Positions 1 through 8,369 are shown, counted from the first letter of the stretch. The stretch is 10,208 nt of DNA from DAOUAJ01 sp034433615 (GCA_034433615.1 DAOUAJ010000052.1:1-10208); one strand, 5' to 3'. The notes: generated by a model not told the origin, from the sequence alone. Program-made: numbers and translations.

Positions 1-339
1 ATAAACACCACCCAGGTGCGCGCCGTGGTGCCCGCCGGCCCGGCCCCTGGCCCCTACGACGTCGCCGCCCGCAACCCCGATTCCGACCAGACGAGCACCC
101 TGCCGCAGGCCTACACTGCCCTCGACCGGGCCACGGACGACTTCTCCGTCGCCTCCGAAGACATCTGCTCTTCCCCCACCACCATCCGGCAGGGGGACGT
201 GGTCGCCCTCGGCGCCAACGTGCATCGCCTGGGCGGCAGTGAGACGCGCGCGGTGGACGTTGACTTCTACCGGGGTAACCCTGCTGCTGGCGGCGTCTGG
301 CTCGGGGCTGCCACGACTTATTATCATCCTCGTGTGTAA
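1..339 (+). CDS. C-terminal end of a secreted TIG/CARDB-like surface protein (5' partial)
   Basis: The frame is open from the first base and ends at TAA 337-339, so only the last 112 residues are visible. The first part (VVPAGPAPGPYDVAARNPD) looks like the end of an IPT/TIG immunoglobulin-like domain. The next part (SPTTIRQGDVVALGANVH, then VDFYRGNPAAGGVWLG) resembles the first half of a CARDB domain, a bacterial extracellular adhesion-type beta-sandwich. CARDB domains are about 100 residues and normally continue with more strands after this GNP..GG..LG segment. Here the protein stops seven to eleven residues later with YYHPRV. The C-terminus is therefore probably truncated, and the gene may be decaying. 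No enzymatic motif is seen. The hypF promoter starts six bases after the stop codon. Role unknown; a cell-surface or secreted location is inferred from the domain types only. Confidence 0.6.
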   Translation: MNTTQVRAVVPAGPAPGPYDVAARNPDSDQTSTLPQAYTALDRATDDFSVASEDICSSPTTIRQGDVVALGANVHRLGGSETRAVDVDFYRGNPAAGGVWLGAATTYYHPRV

Positions 340-344
340 AATCC

Positions 345-373
345 TTGACCTTCATCCGGCACAATGATATAAT
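345..373 (+). promoter_or_regulatory. sigma70-type promoter for hypF / the hyp operon
   Basis: TTGACC (345-350) and a perfect TATAAT (368-373) are separated by exactly 17 bp, the best spacing for a housekeeping sigma factor. Transcription would begin near 380, giving a leader of only about 11 nt before the hypF ATG at 391. That leader still contains GAGAGG (382-387), which can serve as a ribosome binding site. No operator palindrome is evident next to it. Confidence 0.75.
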
Positions 374-390
374 CCTTCCCTGAGAGGACC

Positions 391-2787
391 ATGATCCAGG
401 AAATGCCAGTGGTCCGCCGCCACATCCACGTGCGCGGCGTCGTGCAAGGGGTGGGATTCCGCCCCTTTATCTATCATTTGGCCCGCCGCCACGACTTGCG
501 TGGCTGGGTGTGCAACACTTCGTCAGGCGTGGACATCGAGGCCGAGGGCGCTCCCCAGGCGGTGGACGCGTTCCTGCAGGCTCTCACCGTCGAAGCGCCC
601 CCGCTGGCCCGTATTGACGCCATAGAAGTGCACGAGTTGCCGCCCAATGGCGATGCCACGTTTGAAATCCGCCACAGCCAGGCCCAGCCGGGGCGGTTTC
701 AGCCTATCTCGCCCGACGTGGCCACCTGCGATGCCTGCTTGGCCGAGGTGATGGACCCGGCCGATCGGCGCTATCGTTACCCGTTCACCAACTGCACCCA
801 CTGCGGCCCGCGCTTCACCATCATCCGCGACATCCCGTACGACCGGCCCCAGACAACAATGGTCGCCTTTGCCATGTGTCCGGAGTGCCAGGCCGAGTAC
901 GATGACCCGGCCAACCGGCGCTTTCACGCGCAGCCCAACGCCTGCCCGATGTGCGGCCCTCACCTGGCGTTGGTGCCCACCCCGAGGGAGTCTCTCCCGC
1001 CTGACCTGCCAGACGATCCCATCGAAACCACGCGAGTGCTGCTGGCCCACGGCCGAATCGTGGCAATCAAGGGGCTGGGCGGCTTCCACTTGGCCTGCGA
1101 TGCTCGCAACGAAGAAGCGGTACAACGCCTGCGCGCCCGGAAAGGCCGCGTCGGCAAGCCCTTCGCACTGATGGCGCGCGATCTGGAGATCGTTCGCTCC
1201 CTTTGCGAGGTGAACGACGACGAGGCAAAGCGCTTGTGTGGGCGGGAACGGCCGATCGTCCTCCTGCGCGCCCGGCCACAAAACGGGATTGCGCCCAACG
1301 TGGCCCCGCGGCAGCGCAACCTGGGGATCATGCTCCCGTATACGCCGCTGCACCATCTGCTCCTGCAGCCGGCCCCTGGCATCCCCGACGTGTTGGTGAT
1401 GACGTCCGGCAACCTGAGCGAGGAGCCGATCGCCATCGGCAACGAGGAGGCGCTGATGCGGCTGCGCGACCTGGCCGACGCCTTCTTGCTGCATAATCGC
1501 GACATCTACATCCGCTGCGATGACTCAGTGGTGCGCGTGTTTCGGGGAGCCGAACTGCCCATCCGTCGCTCTCGCGGCTACGCGCCCTACCCGGTGCATC
1601 TGGGGGCCGATGCCATCCCGCTCCTGGCTTGTGGGGCCGAGCTGAAGAACACGTTTTGCCTGACCCGCGGCCCCTACGCGTTCCTCAGCCAGCATATCGG
1701 CGACCTGGAGAACGTGGAGACGCTGCGCTCATTTGAGATGTCGGTGGCCCACTTCGAGCGGCTGTTCCGCGTGCGCCCCCAGGCCCTGGCCTACGACCTG
1801 CACCCCGACTACCTGGCTACTCGCTATGCGCTACAGCGCGCCGGGCGGGAGAGCCTGCCGGCCATCGGCGTGCAACACCACCATGCGCACATCGCTGCCT
1901 GCCTGGCCGAACACCAACGACCCGGCCCGGTCATCGGTGTGGCGTTTGACGGCACCGGTTACGGCGAGGATGGCGCGATCTGGGGCGGCGAGTTCCTGAT
2001 TGCCGACCTGCACGGCTATCGGCGGGCAGCTCATCTGGCTTACGTGCCGTTGCCGGGCGGTGACGCCGCGGTACGTCGCACGTATCGCATGGCGTGGAGC
2101 CACCTATGCCATGCCTTCGGCTCCATCTGGCCCGACGTGCCCGCGCTGCGTGAGGTCAGCCCGGCGGAGCGGCGAGTGGTGGAACGACAGATCGCCACCG
2201 GCCTCAACGCGCCCCCCACGTCCAGCATGGGCCGGCTGTTCGATGCCATTTCGGCCCTCTGCGGCATCTGCCTGGAAGCCACCTATGAGGGGCAGGCCGC
2301 CATCGAGCTGGAGATGTTAGCCGATCCGGCAGAGGATGACGCCTATGAGTGGCCGTTGCTGGACGCAGCCGGCGATGGCCCGTGGGCGATTGATCCGGCC
2401 CCGGTCGTCCGGGCTGTCGTGGCTGAGGTGCGAAAGGGGGTGGAGGTCGCCACCATCGCCGCTCGCTTCCACAACGCGGTGGCGGCGATGGTAGCGGAAA
2501 TGTGCCGGCGGCTGCGCACGGCGACGGGGTTGAACGAGGTGGCGCTGAGCGGTGGGGTGTGGCAGAATGTGATGCTGCTGGAGCGGACGCTGGCCCGGCT
2601 GGAGGCTGCCGGCTTCACGGTGCACACTCACCGCCTGGTGCCGCCTAACGACGGCGGGCTGGCATTGGGGCAGGCAGCCGTAGCCAACGCACGGCTTGCA
2701 GCCAATTGGAGCCAAAAGGCCGAAGGCGACAAGGTGGTGGGATACAAGATACAAGATGCAGGCTCATTTGCACCCTGCATCCTGTAG
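391..2787 (+). CDS. hypF: HypF, carbamoyltransferase of [NiFe]-hydrogenase maturation
   Basis: HypF uses carbamoyl phosphate and ATP to make carbamoyl-adenylate and transfers the carbamoyl group to the C-terminal cysteine of HypE, the first step towards the cyanide ligands of the hydrogenase iron. All domains are present in order: acylphosphatase (about 10-95, with VQGVGFRPF), two zinc motifs (C113/C116 with C135/C138, and C163/C166 with C185/C188, each pair 18 residues apart), a YrdC-like domain (about 205-395, with KGLGGFHLACDA and MTSGNLSEEP), and a Kae1-like domain (about 405-765) with the HHHAH metal motif at 496-500, DGTGYGEDG and LSGGVWQN. The ATG at 391 follows GAGAGG; an ATG at 403 is a weaker alternative. 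The protein is 798 aa. The family normally ends near GQAAVANAR (about 760-768), so the last 28 or so residues are an extra tail, partly encoded by an intergenic-type repeat. Confidence 0.96.
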   Translation: MIQEMPVVRRHIHVRGVVQGVGFRPFIYHLARRHDLRGWVCNTSSGVDIEAEGAPQAVDAFLQALTVEAPPLARIDAIEVHELPPNGDATFEIRHSQAQPGRFQPISPDVATCDACLAEVMDPADRRYRYPFTNCTHCGPRFTIIRDIPYDRPQTTMVAFAMCPECQAEYDDPANRRFHAQPNACPMCGPHLALVPTPRESLPPDLPDDPIETTRVLLAHGRIVAIKGLGGFHLACDARNEEAVQRLRARKGRVGKPFALMARDLEIVRSLCEVNDDEAKRLCGRERPIVLLRARPQNGIAPNVAPRQRNLGIMLPYTPLHHLLLQPAPGIPDVLVMTSGNLSEEPIAIGNEEALMRLRDLADAFLLHNRDIYIRCDDSVVRVFRGAELPIRRSRGYAPYPVHLGADAIPLLACGAELKNTFCLTRGPYAFLSQHIGDLENVETLRSFEMSVAHFERLFRVRPQALAYDLHPDYLATRYALQRAGRESLPAIGVQHHHAHIAACLAEHQRPGPVIGVAFDGTGYGEDGAIWGGEFLIADLHGYRRAAHLAYVPLPGGDAAVRRTYRMAWSHLCHAFGSIWPDVPALREVSPAERRVVERQIATGLNAPPTSSMGRLFDAISALCGICLEATYEGQAAIELEMLADPAEDDAYEWPLLDAAGDGPWAIDPAPVVRAVVAEVRKGVEVATIAARFHNAVAAMVAEMCRRLRTATGLNEVALSGGVWQNVMLLERTLARLEAAGFTVHTHRLVPPNDGGLALGQAAVANARLAANWSQKAEGDKVVGYKIQDAGSFAPCIL

Positions 2788-2800
2788 CTGGGCATCCTGT
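2741..2800. repeat. Heptameric inverted and direct repeat at the hypF 3' end
   Basis: Two tandem GATACAA units (2741-2747, 2748-2754) are followed by a third related unit, GATGCAG (2755-2761). GATGCAGG (2755-2762) then pairs perfectly with CCTGCATC (2774-2781) across an 11-nt loop. GCATCCTGT also occurs twice in direct orientation (2777-2785, 2792-2800). The block covers the last codons and stop of hypF and reaches close to the hypC ribosome binding site. It looks like a dispersed intergenic repeat with 7-bp periodicity; that identity is inferred from its structure. Confidence 0.6.
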
Positions 2801-2814
2801 GAGGAGTGGTGATC

Positions 2815-3066
2815 ATGTGTCTTGGTGTTCCTGGCCGTGTGATAGAGGTTTTCGAGCAAGACGGCGTCCGAATGGGAAAGGTGGATTTCGGAGGCATCAT
2901 CAAAGAAGCATGCCTGGCCTATGTGCCGGAGGCGGTAGTGAACGACTACGTGATCATCCACGCCGGCTTTGCCATCTCGCGTCTGAACGAGGAGGAGGCG
3001 CAGGAGACGCTGGCGATCCTGCGCGAGGTGGAGGAGTGGGGTGAGAGGATCCCAAACGCGGAATAG
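2815..3066 (+). CDS. hypC: HypC/HybG-family hydrogenase maturation chaperone
   Basis: HypC is a small chaperone that forms a complex with HypD, carries the Fe(CN)2CO unit and delivers it to the hydrogenase large-subunit precursor. The 83-residue product begins MCLGVPGRVIEV, the family signature. Cys2 becomes the N-terminal residue after Met removal and is essential for binding. For this reason the ATG at 2815 is chosen over the in-frame GTG at 2806, which would add three residues and bury the cysteine. GAGGAG (2801-2806) lies at a suitable distance upstream. The rest (VDFGGIIKEACLAYVPEAVVNDYVI, then HAGFAI) has the usual OB-fold-like pattern and length. The gene follows the hypF stop by 27 bp and is almost certainly cotranscribed with it. 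Confidence 0.95.
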   Translation: MCLGVPGRVIEVFEQDGVRMGKVDFGGIIKEACLAYVPEAVVNDYVIIHAGFAISRLNEEEAQETLAILREVEEWGERIPNAE

Positions 3067-3071
3067 CCCGA

Positions 3072-3102
3072 ACCCGAAGGGCTTCAGAAAACCCCTTCGG
3101 GT
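3072..3102. repeat. Stem-loop after hypC (possible attenuator or weak terminator)
   Basis: ACCCGAAGGG (3072-3081) and CCCTTCGGGT (3093-3102) form a perfect 10-bp stem with an 11-nt loop. A competing pairing exists between CTTCAG (3082-3087) in the loop and CTGAAG (3103-3108). A further tiny hairpin AAGCG-AGG-CGCTT (3106-3118) runs into TTTT. No long T tract follows, so full rho-independent termination is doubtful; partial termination or mRNA end protection is possible. Confidence 0.5.
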
Positions 3103-3248
3103 CTGAAGCGAGGCGCTTTTCAGGGCAGTTTCTTATGCCGGGTGTGGCACCGCGGGGGATGAAAATGGGACGCGACATGCATATCGCCTTACCCCCTACG
3201 CCCCACAGGCGGGCTGAAGCCCGCGGCACAAGCTCATTTTCAGGGCAG
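3103..3248. repeat. Twice-occurring intergenic module between hypC and hypD
   Basis: The 186-bp gap between hypC and hypD holds no credible ORF but shows a repeated layout. The 12-mer TTTTCAGGGCAG occurs at 3117-3128 and exactly 120 bp later at 3237-3248. Each copy is preceded by CTGAAGC (3103-3109 and 3214-3220) within or next to a hairpin. The second hairpin is GCGGGC-TGAA-GCCCGC (3209-3224). The second 12-mer ends four bases before the hypD ATG, so hypD has only a poor ribosome binding site. This looks like two diverged copies of a GC-rich dispersed intergenic element. Confidence 0.5.
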
Positions 3249-3252
3249 CAAG

Positions 3253-4359
<1,107 letters not shown>

Positions 4360-4372
4360 GGAGGTACGTGAA

Positions 4373-4936
4373 ATGAGGTTTTTGTGTGTTGCGTTGCTCA
4401 TCCTCGCGCTCGCGTCTTGTCAGTTACCTCTCATAGCGGTTCCAGCCTCAGCCAGTCGGCCCACCCATCAGGCGCGGTTCTTCTCCTTTCAATATCCCGA
4501 TGGTTGGCGTGTCGAGGACGCAGGCGCTGGCCAATATGTAGCTCTCTACCCACCTCAAGAGGACCTGCGCCGAAAGATTGAGATCGCCTACCTGAGCCGA
4601 GAGATCGAGAAGGAGGAGAACCTGCTGGCGTGGTACCAGGCATACCTTCGCGCCGCCCATGGCGAACCTCTCCCGGAGATCCGTGTGCTTCACGATGAAG
4701 TATCGCCCCAATCTGACAGCTCCCAACGCCGAGTGTTGCACACTGCCATTGTCACCGAGATGGGGCCTTCACAGGCTGTCATGATCACCTACGGCCGGCT
4801 GGTGCTGTCCGTCGTCACGTATACCCACGATGAAGCGGCCACCGATCTCCTGAAACGGATTGCCAGATCGATTGCGTTCGCCCCCGAGGCCCCTAGAACG
4901 CTCGTCGAGCTTCACAGCACGCAGAGCACGAGATAA
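4373..4936 (+). CDS. Small predicted lipoprotein inserted between hypD and hypE
   Basis: This 187-aa protein starts with a typical lipoprotein signal peptide: MRF, a hydrophobic stretch, and the lipobox L13-A14-S15-C16, so it is predicted to be lipid-anchored on the outer face of the cytoplasmic membrane. The mature part contains FFSFQYPDGWRVED (36-49) followed by predicted alternating strands and helices, a pattern seen in PsbP/DcrB-like small lipoproteins; that fold assignment is tentative. C5 and C16 are the only cysteines. A strong GAGGAGGT ribosome site overlaps the hypD stop, and the gene ends 58 bp before the hypE ATG. It is not one of the known Hyp proteins and no enzymatic motif is visible. 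Either it is a passenger gene or it has an unknown envelope role linked to the hydrogenase. Confidence 0.85.
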   Translation: MRFLCVALLILALASCQLPLIAVPASASRPTHQARFFSFQYPDGWRVEDAGAGQYVALYPPQEDLRRKIEIAYLSREIEKEENLLAWYQAYLRAAHGEPLPEIRVLHDEVSPQSDSSQRRVLHTAIVTEMGPSQAVMITYGRLVLSVVTYTHDEAATDLLKRIARSIAFAPEAPRTLVELHSTQSTR

Positions 4937-4994
4937 TCCGTTATGGCGGTGAAGCGCTGCGCGGATCGAATTGAGAAGTGGACGTGAAGAAACC

Positions 4995-6068
4995 ATGGAA
5001 ACAGACGGGATTTTCGAGGGCCTGAGCTGTCCTGTGCCGCTGCCCGATGCCACGCTGGACCGCATCGTCCTCGGCCATGGCTCCGGCGGGCGGCTGAGCC
5101 ACGATCTGATTCGGCGGGTGTTCCTGCCGGACCTGGGCAATCCGCCACTCCGCGCGCTGAACGATGGCGCGGTGCTCGCCCTACCGGACGGCGATGGCCG
5201 GCTGGTGGTGAGCACCGACGCGCACGTCGTACAGCCGCTCTTCTTCCCCGGCGGCGACATTGGCCGGCTGGCGGTGTGCGGCACGGTCAACGATCTGGCG
5301 ATGATGGGAGCGCGTCCCTTGTGGCTGACGGCCGCCTTTGTGCTGGAGGAGGGGCTGCCTATCGAGACGCTGCGACGGGTGGTGCACTCGATGCAAGCCG
5401 CCGCGGCCGAGGCCGGCGTGCAGGTGGTAGCCGGCGACACCAAAGTGGTGGAACGAGGCAGCGCCGACGGCCTGTTCATCACCACAGCCGGCGTAGGGTG
5501 GGCTCCCGCCGGTGTGGACATCTCCGGCGCCAACGCCCGCCCGGGCGACGTAGTGCTGGTCTCCGGCACGCTAGGTGATCACGGCATCGCCGTGCTAAGT
5601 GAGCGCGAGGGGCTGGGGTTCGAGACGGAGCTGCAGAGCGACATGGCTCCCCTCAACGGGCTGGTGGCGGCGATGCTGGCGGCCGCGCCTGGTGCCGTGC
5701 ACACTCTGCGCGATCCTACGCGCGGCGGGTTGGCAACGACGGTGAACGAGATCGCCGCGCAGTCCGGCGTTTCCATTGAACTGAGAGAGGCAGACATCCC
5801 GTTGCACCCGGCCGTGCGCTCGGCCTGCGAGATGCTGGGGTTCGATCCCTTGTATGTCGCCAACGAGGGGAAGTTAGTGGCTTGTGTAGCGCCGGAGGCT
5901 GGGGAAATCGTGCTGGCTGCCATGAGGGCGCACCGTTACGGGCGAGGGGCGGCGCTCATCGGCCGCGTGGGGGACGGTCCGGCCGGGCAGGTGACGTTGC
6001 GCACTCCCCTCGGTGGCACGCGCCTGGTGGACATGCTGGCGGGGGAGATGCTGCCGCGTATCTGCTGA
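4995..6068 (+). CDS. hypE: HypE, cyanide-ligand-forming dehydratase of hydrogenase maturation
   Basis: HypE takes the carbamoyl group from HypF on its C-terminal cysteine, dehydrates it with ATP to a thiocyanate, and donates CN to the iron held by HypC-HypD. The product of 357 aa ends in PRIC with the stop directly after, so the essential terminal Cys357 is intact. N-terminal IVLGHGSGGRLSHDLI, central VVAGDTKVVERGSADG and LRDPTRGGLATTVNEIA are the nucleotide-binding signatures of the PurM/AIR-synthase-like fold. The ATG at 4995 is preferred; a TTG at 4971 would add eight residues (MRSGREET) not expected in the family. The upstream region has only a weak GAAG-type ribosome site. It is the last gene of the hyp operon and faces the kinase gene end to end. 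Confidence 0.96.
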   Translation: METDGIFEGLSCPVPLPDATLDRIVLGHGSGGRLSHDLIRRVFLPDLGNPPLRALNDGAVLALPDGDGRLVVSTDAHVVQPLFFPGGDIGRLAVCGTVNDLAMMGARPLWLTAAFVLEEGLPIETLRRVVHSMQAAAAEAGVQVVAGDTKVVERGSADGLFITTAGVGWAPAGVDISGANARPGDVVLVSGTLGDHGIAVLSEREGLGFETELQSDMAPLNGLVAAMLAAAPGAVHTLRDPTRGGLATTVNEIAAQSGVSIELREADIPLHPAVRSACEMLGFDPLYVANEGKLVACVAPEAGEIVLAAMRAHRYGRGAALIGRVGDGPAGQVTLRTPLGGTRLVDMLAGEMLPRIC

Positions 6069-6075
6069 TCCGTAT

Positions 6076-6108
6076 TGCGTGTTCCGTCACGCACCACGCA
6101 ACACGCCT
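6076..6108. repeat. CACGC heptamer repeat between the convergent hypE and kinase genes
   Basis: Three consecutive 7-bp units beginning CACGC (6088-6094, 6095-6101, 6102-6108) fill most of the 39-bp gap, and the last unit's final base is the first base of the kinase stop triplet on the plus strand. TGCGTG (6076-6081) can pair with CACGCA at 6088-6093 (loop TTCCGT) or, as TTGCGTG from 6075, with the second unit. The structure may end transcription from both sides, but there is no T tract. Confidence 0.5.
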
Positions 6109-8207
6109 CAGGCTGCCGGCAACGTGAAGTAAAACACGCTCCCCCGGCCCACCTCACTTTCTACCCCCACCTGACCTCCCAGTTTCTCCACAATGCGCCG
6201 CACGACGGAGAGCCCCAGCCCGTGCCCCCGGGCGCGCACCTGGTCGAGGCGCGTGAAAGGTGTGAACAGCCGGGCCTGCTCCTCCGGCGTGAGGCCGGGG
6301 CCGTTGTCCCGCACCCAGAATTTGATTTGAGATTGGTCTTCGCCTGGAGGCGCCTCTACAATCGAAAAACCCAGCTCCACGCGCGGTGGCCGACCGCCGT
6401 ACTTGATGGCGTTGCTGATGTAGTTCACCCACACCTCTTCCACCCACGGGGCATGGCCTGACGCGGCCGGCCAGGCCTCCGGCATGACGATCTCAGCTTG
6501 AGACTCCTCGAACATGTAGGCCAGTCGCTCCCAGGCTTCGGCTACGATGCTGGCCATATCCAGCGGTTTCATCTCCACCTCTGCCTTGCGCACTTCAGCC
6601 AGCAGCAGCAACTCGTCCACGATGTTTCTCATCCTGTGCCCACCCTGGGCAATCTTGTGCACGTAGTGCAGCACCTCCTCGGCTGGCAGAGCAGTGTGTT
6701 CTGTGCTCAAGAGCTCGGCAAAGCCGATGATCAGAGTCAACGGGCTCTTCAGGTCATGGGCCACAGTGTGGGCGAAGGCGTCCAACTCCTCGTTGCGCGC
6801 CTCCAGTTCGGTAGTGCGCTGGCGCAGCGCCTCGACCAGCCGGGCATTCTCAACGGCGATGGCCGCATGGTTGGCGAATGAGGTCAGCAGTTCCAGGTCA
6901 GCCTCTGTGAAGCGCCGGCTTTCCACATTATGCAGGACGTGGATCACCCCTGTTACCTGGCCCTGCCAGATCATCGGTGCGCTGAGCACGGCAGTGAAAG
7001 GCTGCTCTCCCTCGAAGACAGCGGCCCGTCTGCTCCAGGTGCGGTAATCGTCAATGATCAACGGCTCCCCGGTCTGGGCCACAGTGCCGGCCGCCCCCTC
7101 GCCGTACTTGAGCACTGTTCCGGTGTAATCGCGCGGGGTGCCGTAACTGACCACGCAGCGAACTTCCCTTCGGTCCGGATCGCACAGGTACAGCCCGCCG
7201 CTCGGAGCGTTCAGCAGTAGCGCCGCCCGCTCGACGATGGTCTGAAGCAATGTGGGCAGATCGTGGAAGGCGGCGATGTCGAGTAAGGTTTTCTGGAGTG
7301 CGGTCAGCTCTTCCGCCTGACGACGCAGTGCCTCCTCTGCCCGCTTACGCTCGGTGATGTCGCGCACCACGCTCACCCAGCCGATACGCTTGCCCTGCGC
7401 GTTTTCGAGCGGCATCACACTGTGCTCTGTAGGGAAGACCGTCCCGTCCTTCCGCTTCATCCTGAACTCAGGCAGGAACAAAAAGCCCTTCTCAGCCACG
7501 GCGGGGTACAGGTGCCCCCTGAACTCCGCCAGCGTTGTCTCATTCACGTGCAGGAAAGCGGTCGTCCGGCCCAACATTTCTTCTCGGCTGTAGCCGAATA
7601 TCTCGGAGGCAGCAGGGTTACAGTCCATAATCTCCGTCGTGTCAGCGTCAATGATAAAAACGGCGTCACGCAGGCTGGCAAATGTCTTCTCCAGCAATTG
7701 GTGAGACTCTCGCAGCGCCTCCTCTACCCGCTTGCGCTCCGCGATCTCCTGTTCCAATTGGTCGTTGACCGTCTCTACCCGCTGAAATTCAGTGTACTGC
7801 TTGCACAGGCGGGCCGCCATCTCGTTGAACGCGGCGGCGACCTGGCCGATCTCGTCCTGGCGGATGATGGCAATCCGGTGATCCAGATCGCCCTGCCCGA
7901 TCCGTTCAGCCCCGGCCTGAAGCTGCCTGATCGGCTGGAAAATCCGCCAATCGAGGAGGCGAACGGTAGTGACCATCAGCAAAGCTGCAAAGATCAGCAA
8001 CCCACCACCCAGCAAGGGCAGAATCCTGTGGCTGGCAGTGAAAGCCTCGGCCTGCGATGATACGAGATAGAAGACCACTGCCCCGACGACCAGCAGCGAG
8101 ATCCATTGCATTGCCCAGGCTATGGCTATCATGCTTCGGCGCAGGGGCTGTGGAAGGGTTGTACGAGGCAGGACCAGATGGGTGGGATCCTGTTCCTTCT
8201 GGCTCAT
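6108..8207 (-). CDS. Membrane sensor histidine kinase (HAMP-PAS-GAF-HisKA-HATPase)
   Basis: A 699-aa hybrid-type sensor kinase without a receiver domain. Two membrane helices (about 32-52 and 63-85) are joined by only about ten residues, so there is no real extracellular sensor. HAMP (about 86-140), a coiled-coil linker, PAS (about 170-290), a second linker and GAF (about 318-455) follow. The catalytic part has H484 in HTVAHDLKSP (H-box), N599 in NYISNAIKYGG (N-box), DNGPG at 634-638 (G1), LFTPFTR (F-box) and GHGLGLS at 661-667 (G2), so it should be active. Signals are probably sensed inside the cell by PAS or GAF, ligands unknown. Start: the ATG has AGGAGGG just upstream (8211-8217 on the other strand). 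No response regulator is adjacent. It is convergent with hypE; a link to hydrogenase control is only a guess. Confidence 0.93.
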   Translation of the reverse strand: MSQKEQDPTHLVLPRTTLPQPLRRSMIAIAWAMQWISLLVVGAVVFYLVSSQAEAFTASHRILPLLGGGLLIFAALLMVTTVRLLDWRIFQPIRQLQAGAERIGQGDLDHRIAIIRQDEIGQVAAAFNEMAARLCKQYTEFQRVETVNDQLEQEIAERKRVEEALRESHQLLEKTFASLRDAVFIIDADTTEIMDCNPAASEIFGYSREEMLGRTTAFLHVNETTLAEFRGHLYPAVAEKGFLFLPEFRMKRKDGTVFPTEHSVMPLENAQGKRIGWVSVVRDITERKRAEEALRRQAEELTALQKTLLDIAAFHDLPTLLQTIVERAALLLNAPSGGLYLCDPDRREVRCVVSYGTPRDYTGTVLKYGEGAAGTVAQTGEPLIIDDYRTWSRRAAVFEGEQPFTAVLSAPMIWQGQVTGVIHVLHNVESRRFTEADLELLTSFANHAAIAVENARLVEALRQRTTELEARNEELDAFAHTVAHDLKSPLTLIIGFAELLSTEHTALPAEEVLHYVHKIAQGGHRMRNIVDELLLLAEVRKAEVEMKPLDMASIVAEAWERLAYMFEESQAEIVMPEAWPAASGHAPWVEEVWVNYISNAIKYGGRPPRVELGFSIVEAPPGEDQSQIKFWVRDNGPGLTPEEQARLFTPFTRLDQVRARGHGLGLSVVRRIVEKLGGQVGVESEVGRGSVFYFTLPAA

Positions 8208-8327
8208 AAGCCCTCCTAACTGGCCAGCGGTGCGGCAACATTCGTGTTCCCTGGCCTGCTCAGTCCTCTGAACACTCCTTCAAAGTACAGGCAGCGAAGA
8301 CTACAGGCCGCCTGTCCTGGACGTCGT

Positions 8328-8366
8328 GCAGCCTGCCCTCGTCAGAGGAGCCAGGGGACAGGCTGC
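8328..8366. repeat. Hairpin in the gap between methyltransferase and kinase genes
   Basis: GCAGCCTG (8328-8335) and CAGGCTGC (8359-8366) form a perfect 8-bp stem, which can extend by three or four pairs (CCCT with GGGG) past one bulged A at 8358. It lies downstream of the methyltransferase gene on the minus strand and could mark the end of its transcript, but no T tract follows in that direction. Confidence 0.4.
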
Positions 8367-8369
8367 GCG

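Noticed and set aside
523..1494. Long 323-codon minus-strand open frame opposite hypF
   Set aside because: It lies wholly within the hypF coding region, has no recognisable motif, and its composition (rich in Arg, Gly, His, Val) is typical of the antisense shadow of a GC-rich gene.
2806..2814. GTG at 2806 as the hypC start
   Set aside because: It would place three residues before MCLGVPG and hide the Cys2 that must be N-terminal; it also overlaps the ribosome site of the ATG at 2815.
3117..3248. Small CRISPR-like or MITE array in the hypC-hypD gap
   Set aside because: Only two copies of the 12-mer exist, with no regular spacers, and no terminal inverted repeats of an element are visible.
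4971..4994. TTG at 4971 as the hypE start
   Set aside because: The extra MRSGREET has no family support and the ATG at 4995 gives a normal length.
7422..8060. 212-codon plus-strand open frame opposite the histidine kinase
   Set aside because: It is a shadow of the kinase frame, which has full domain support; the open frame has no ribosome site and no protein-like motif.
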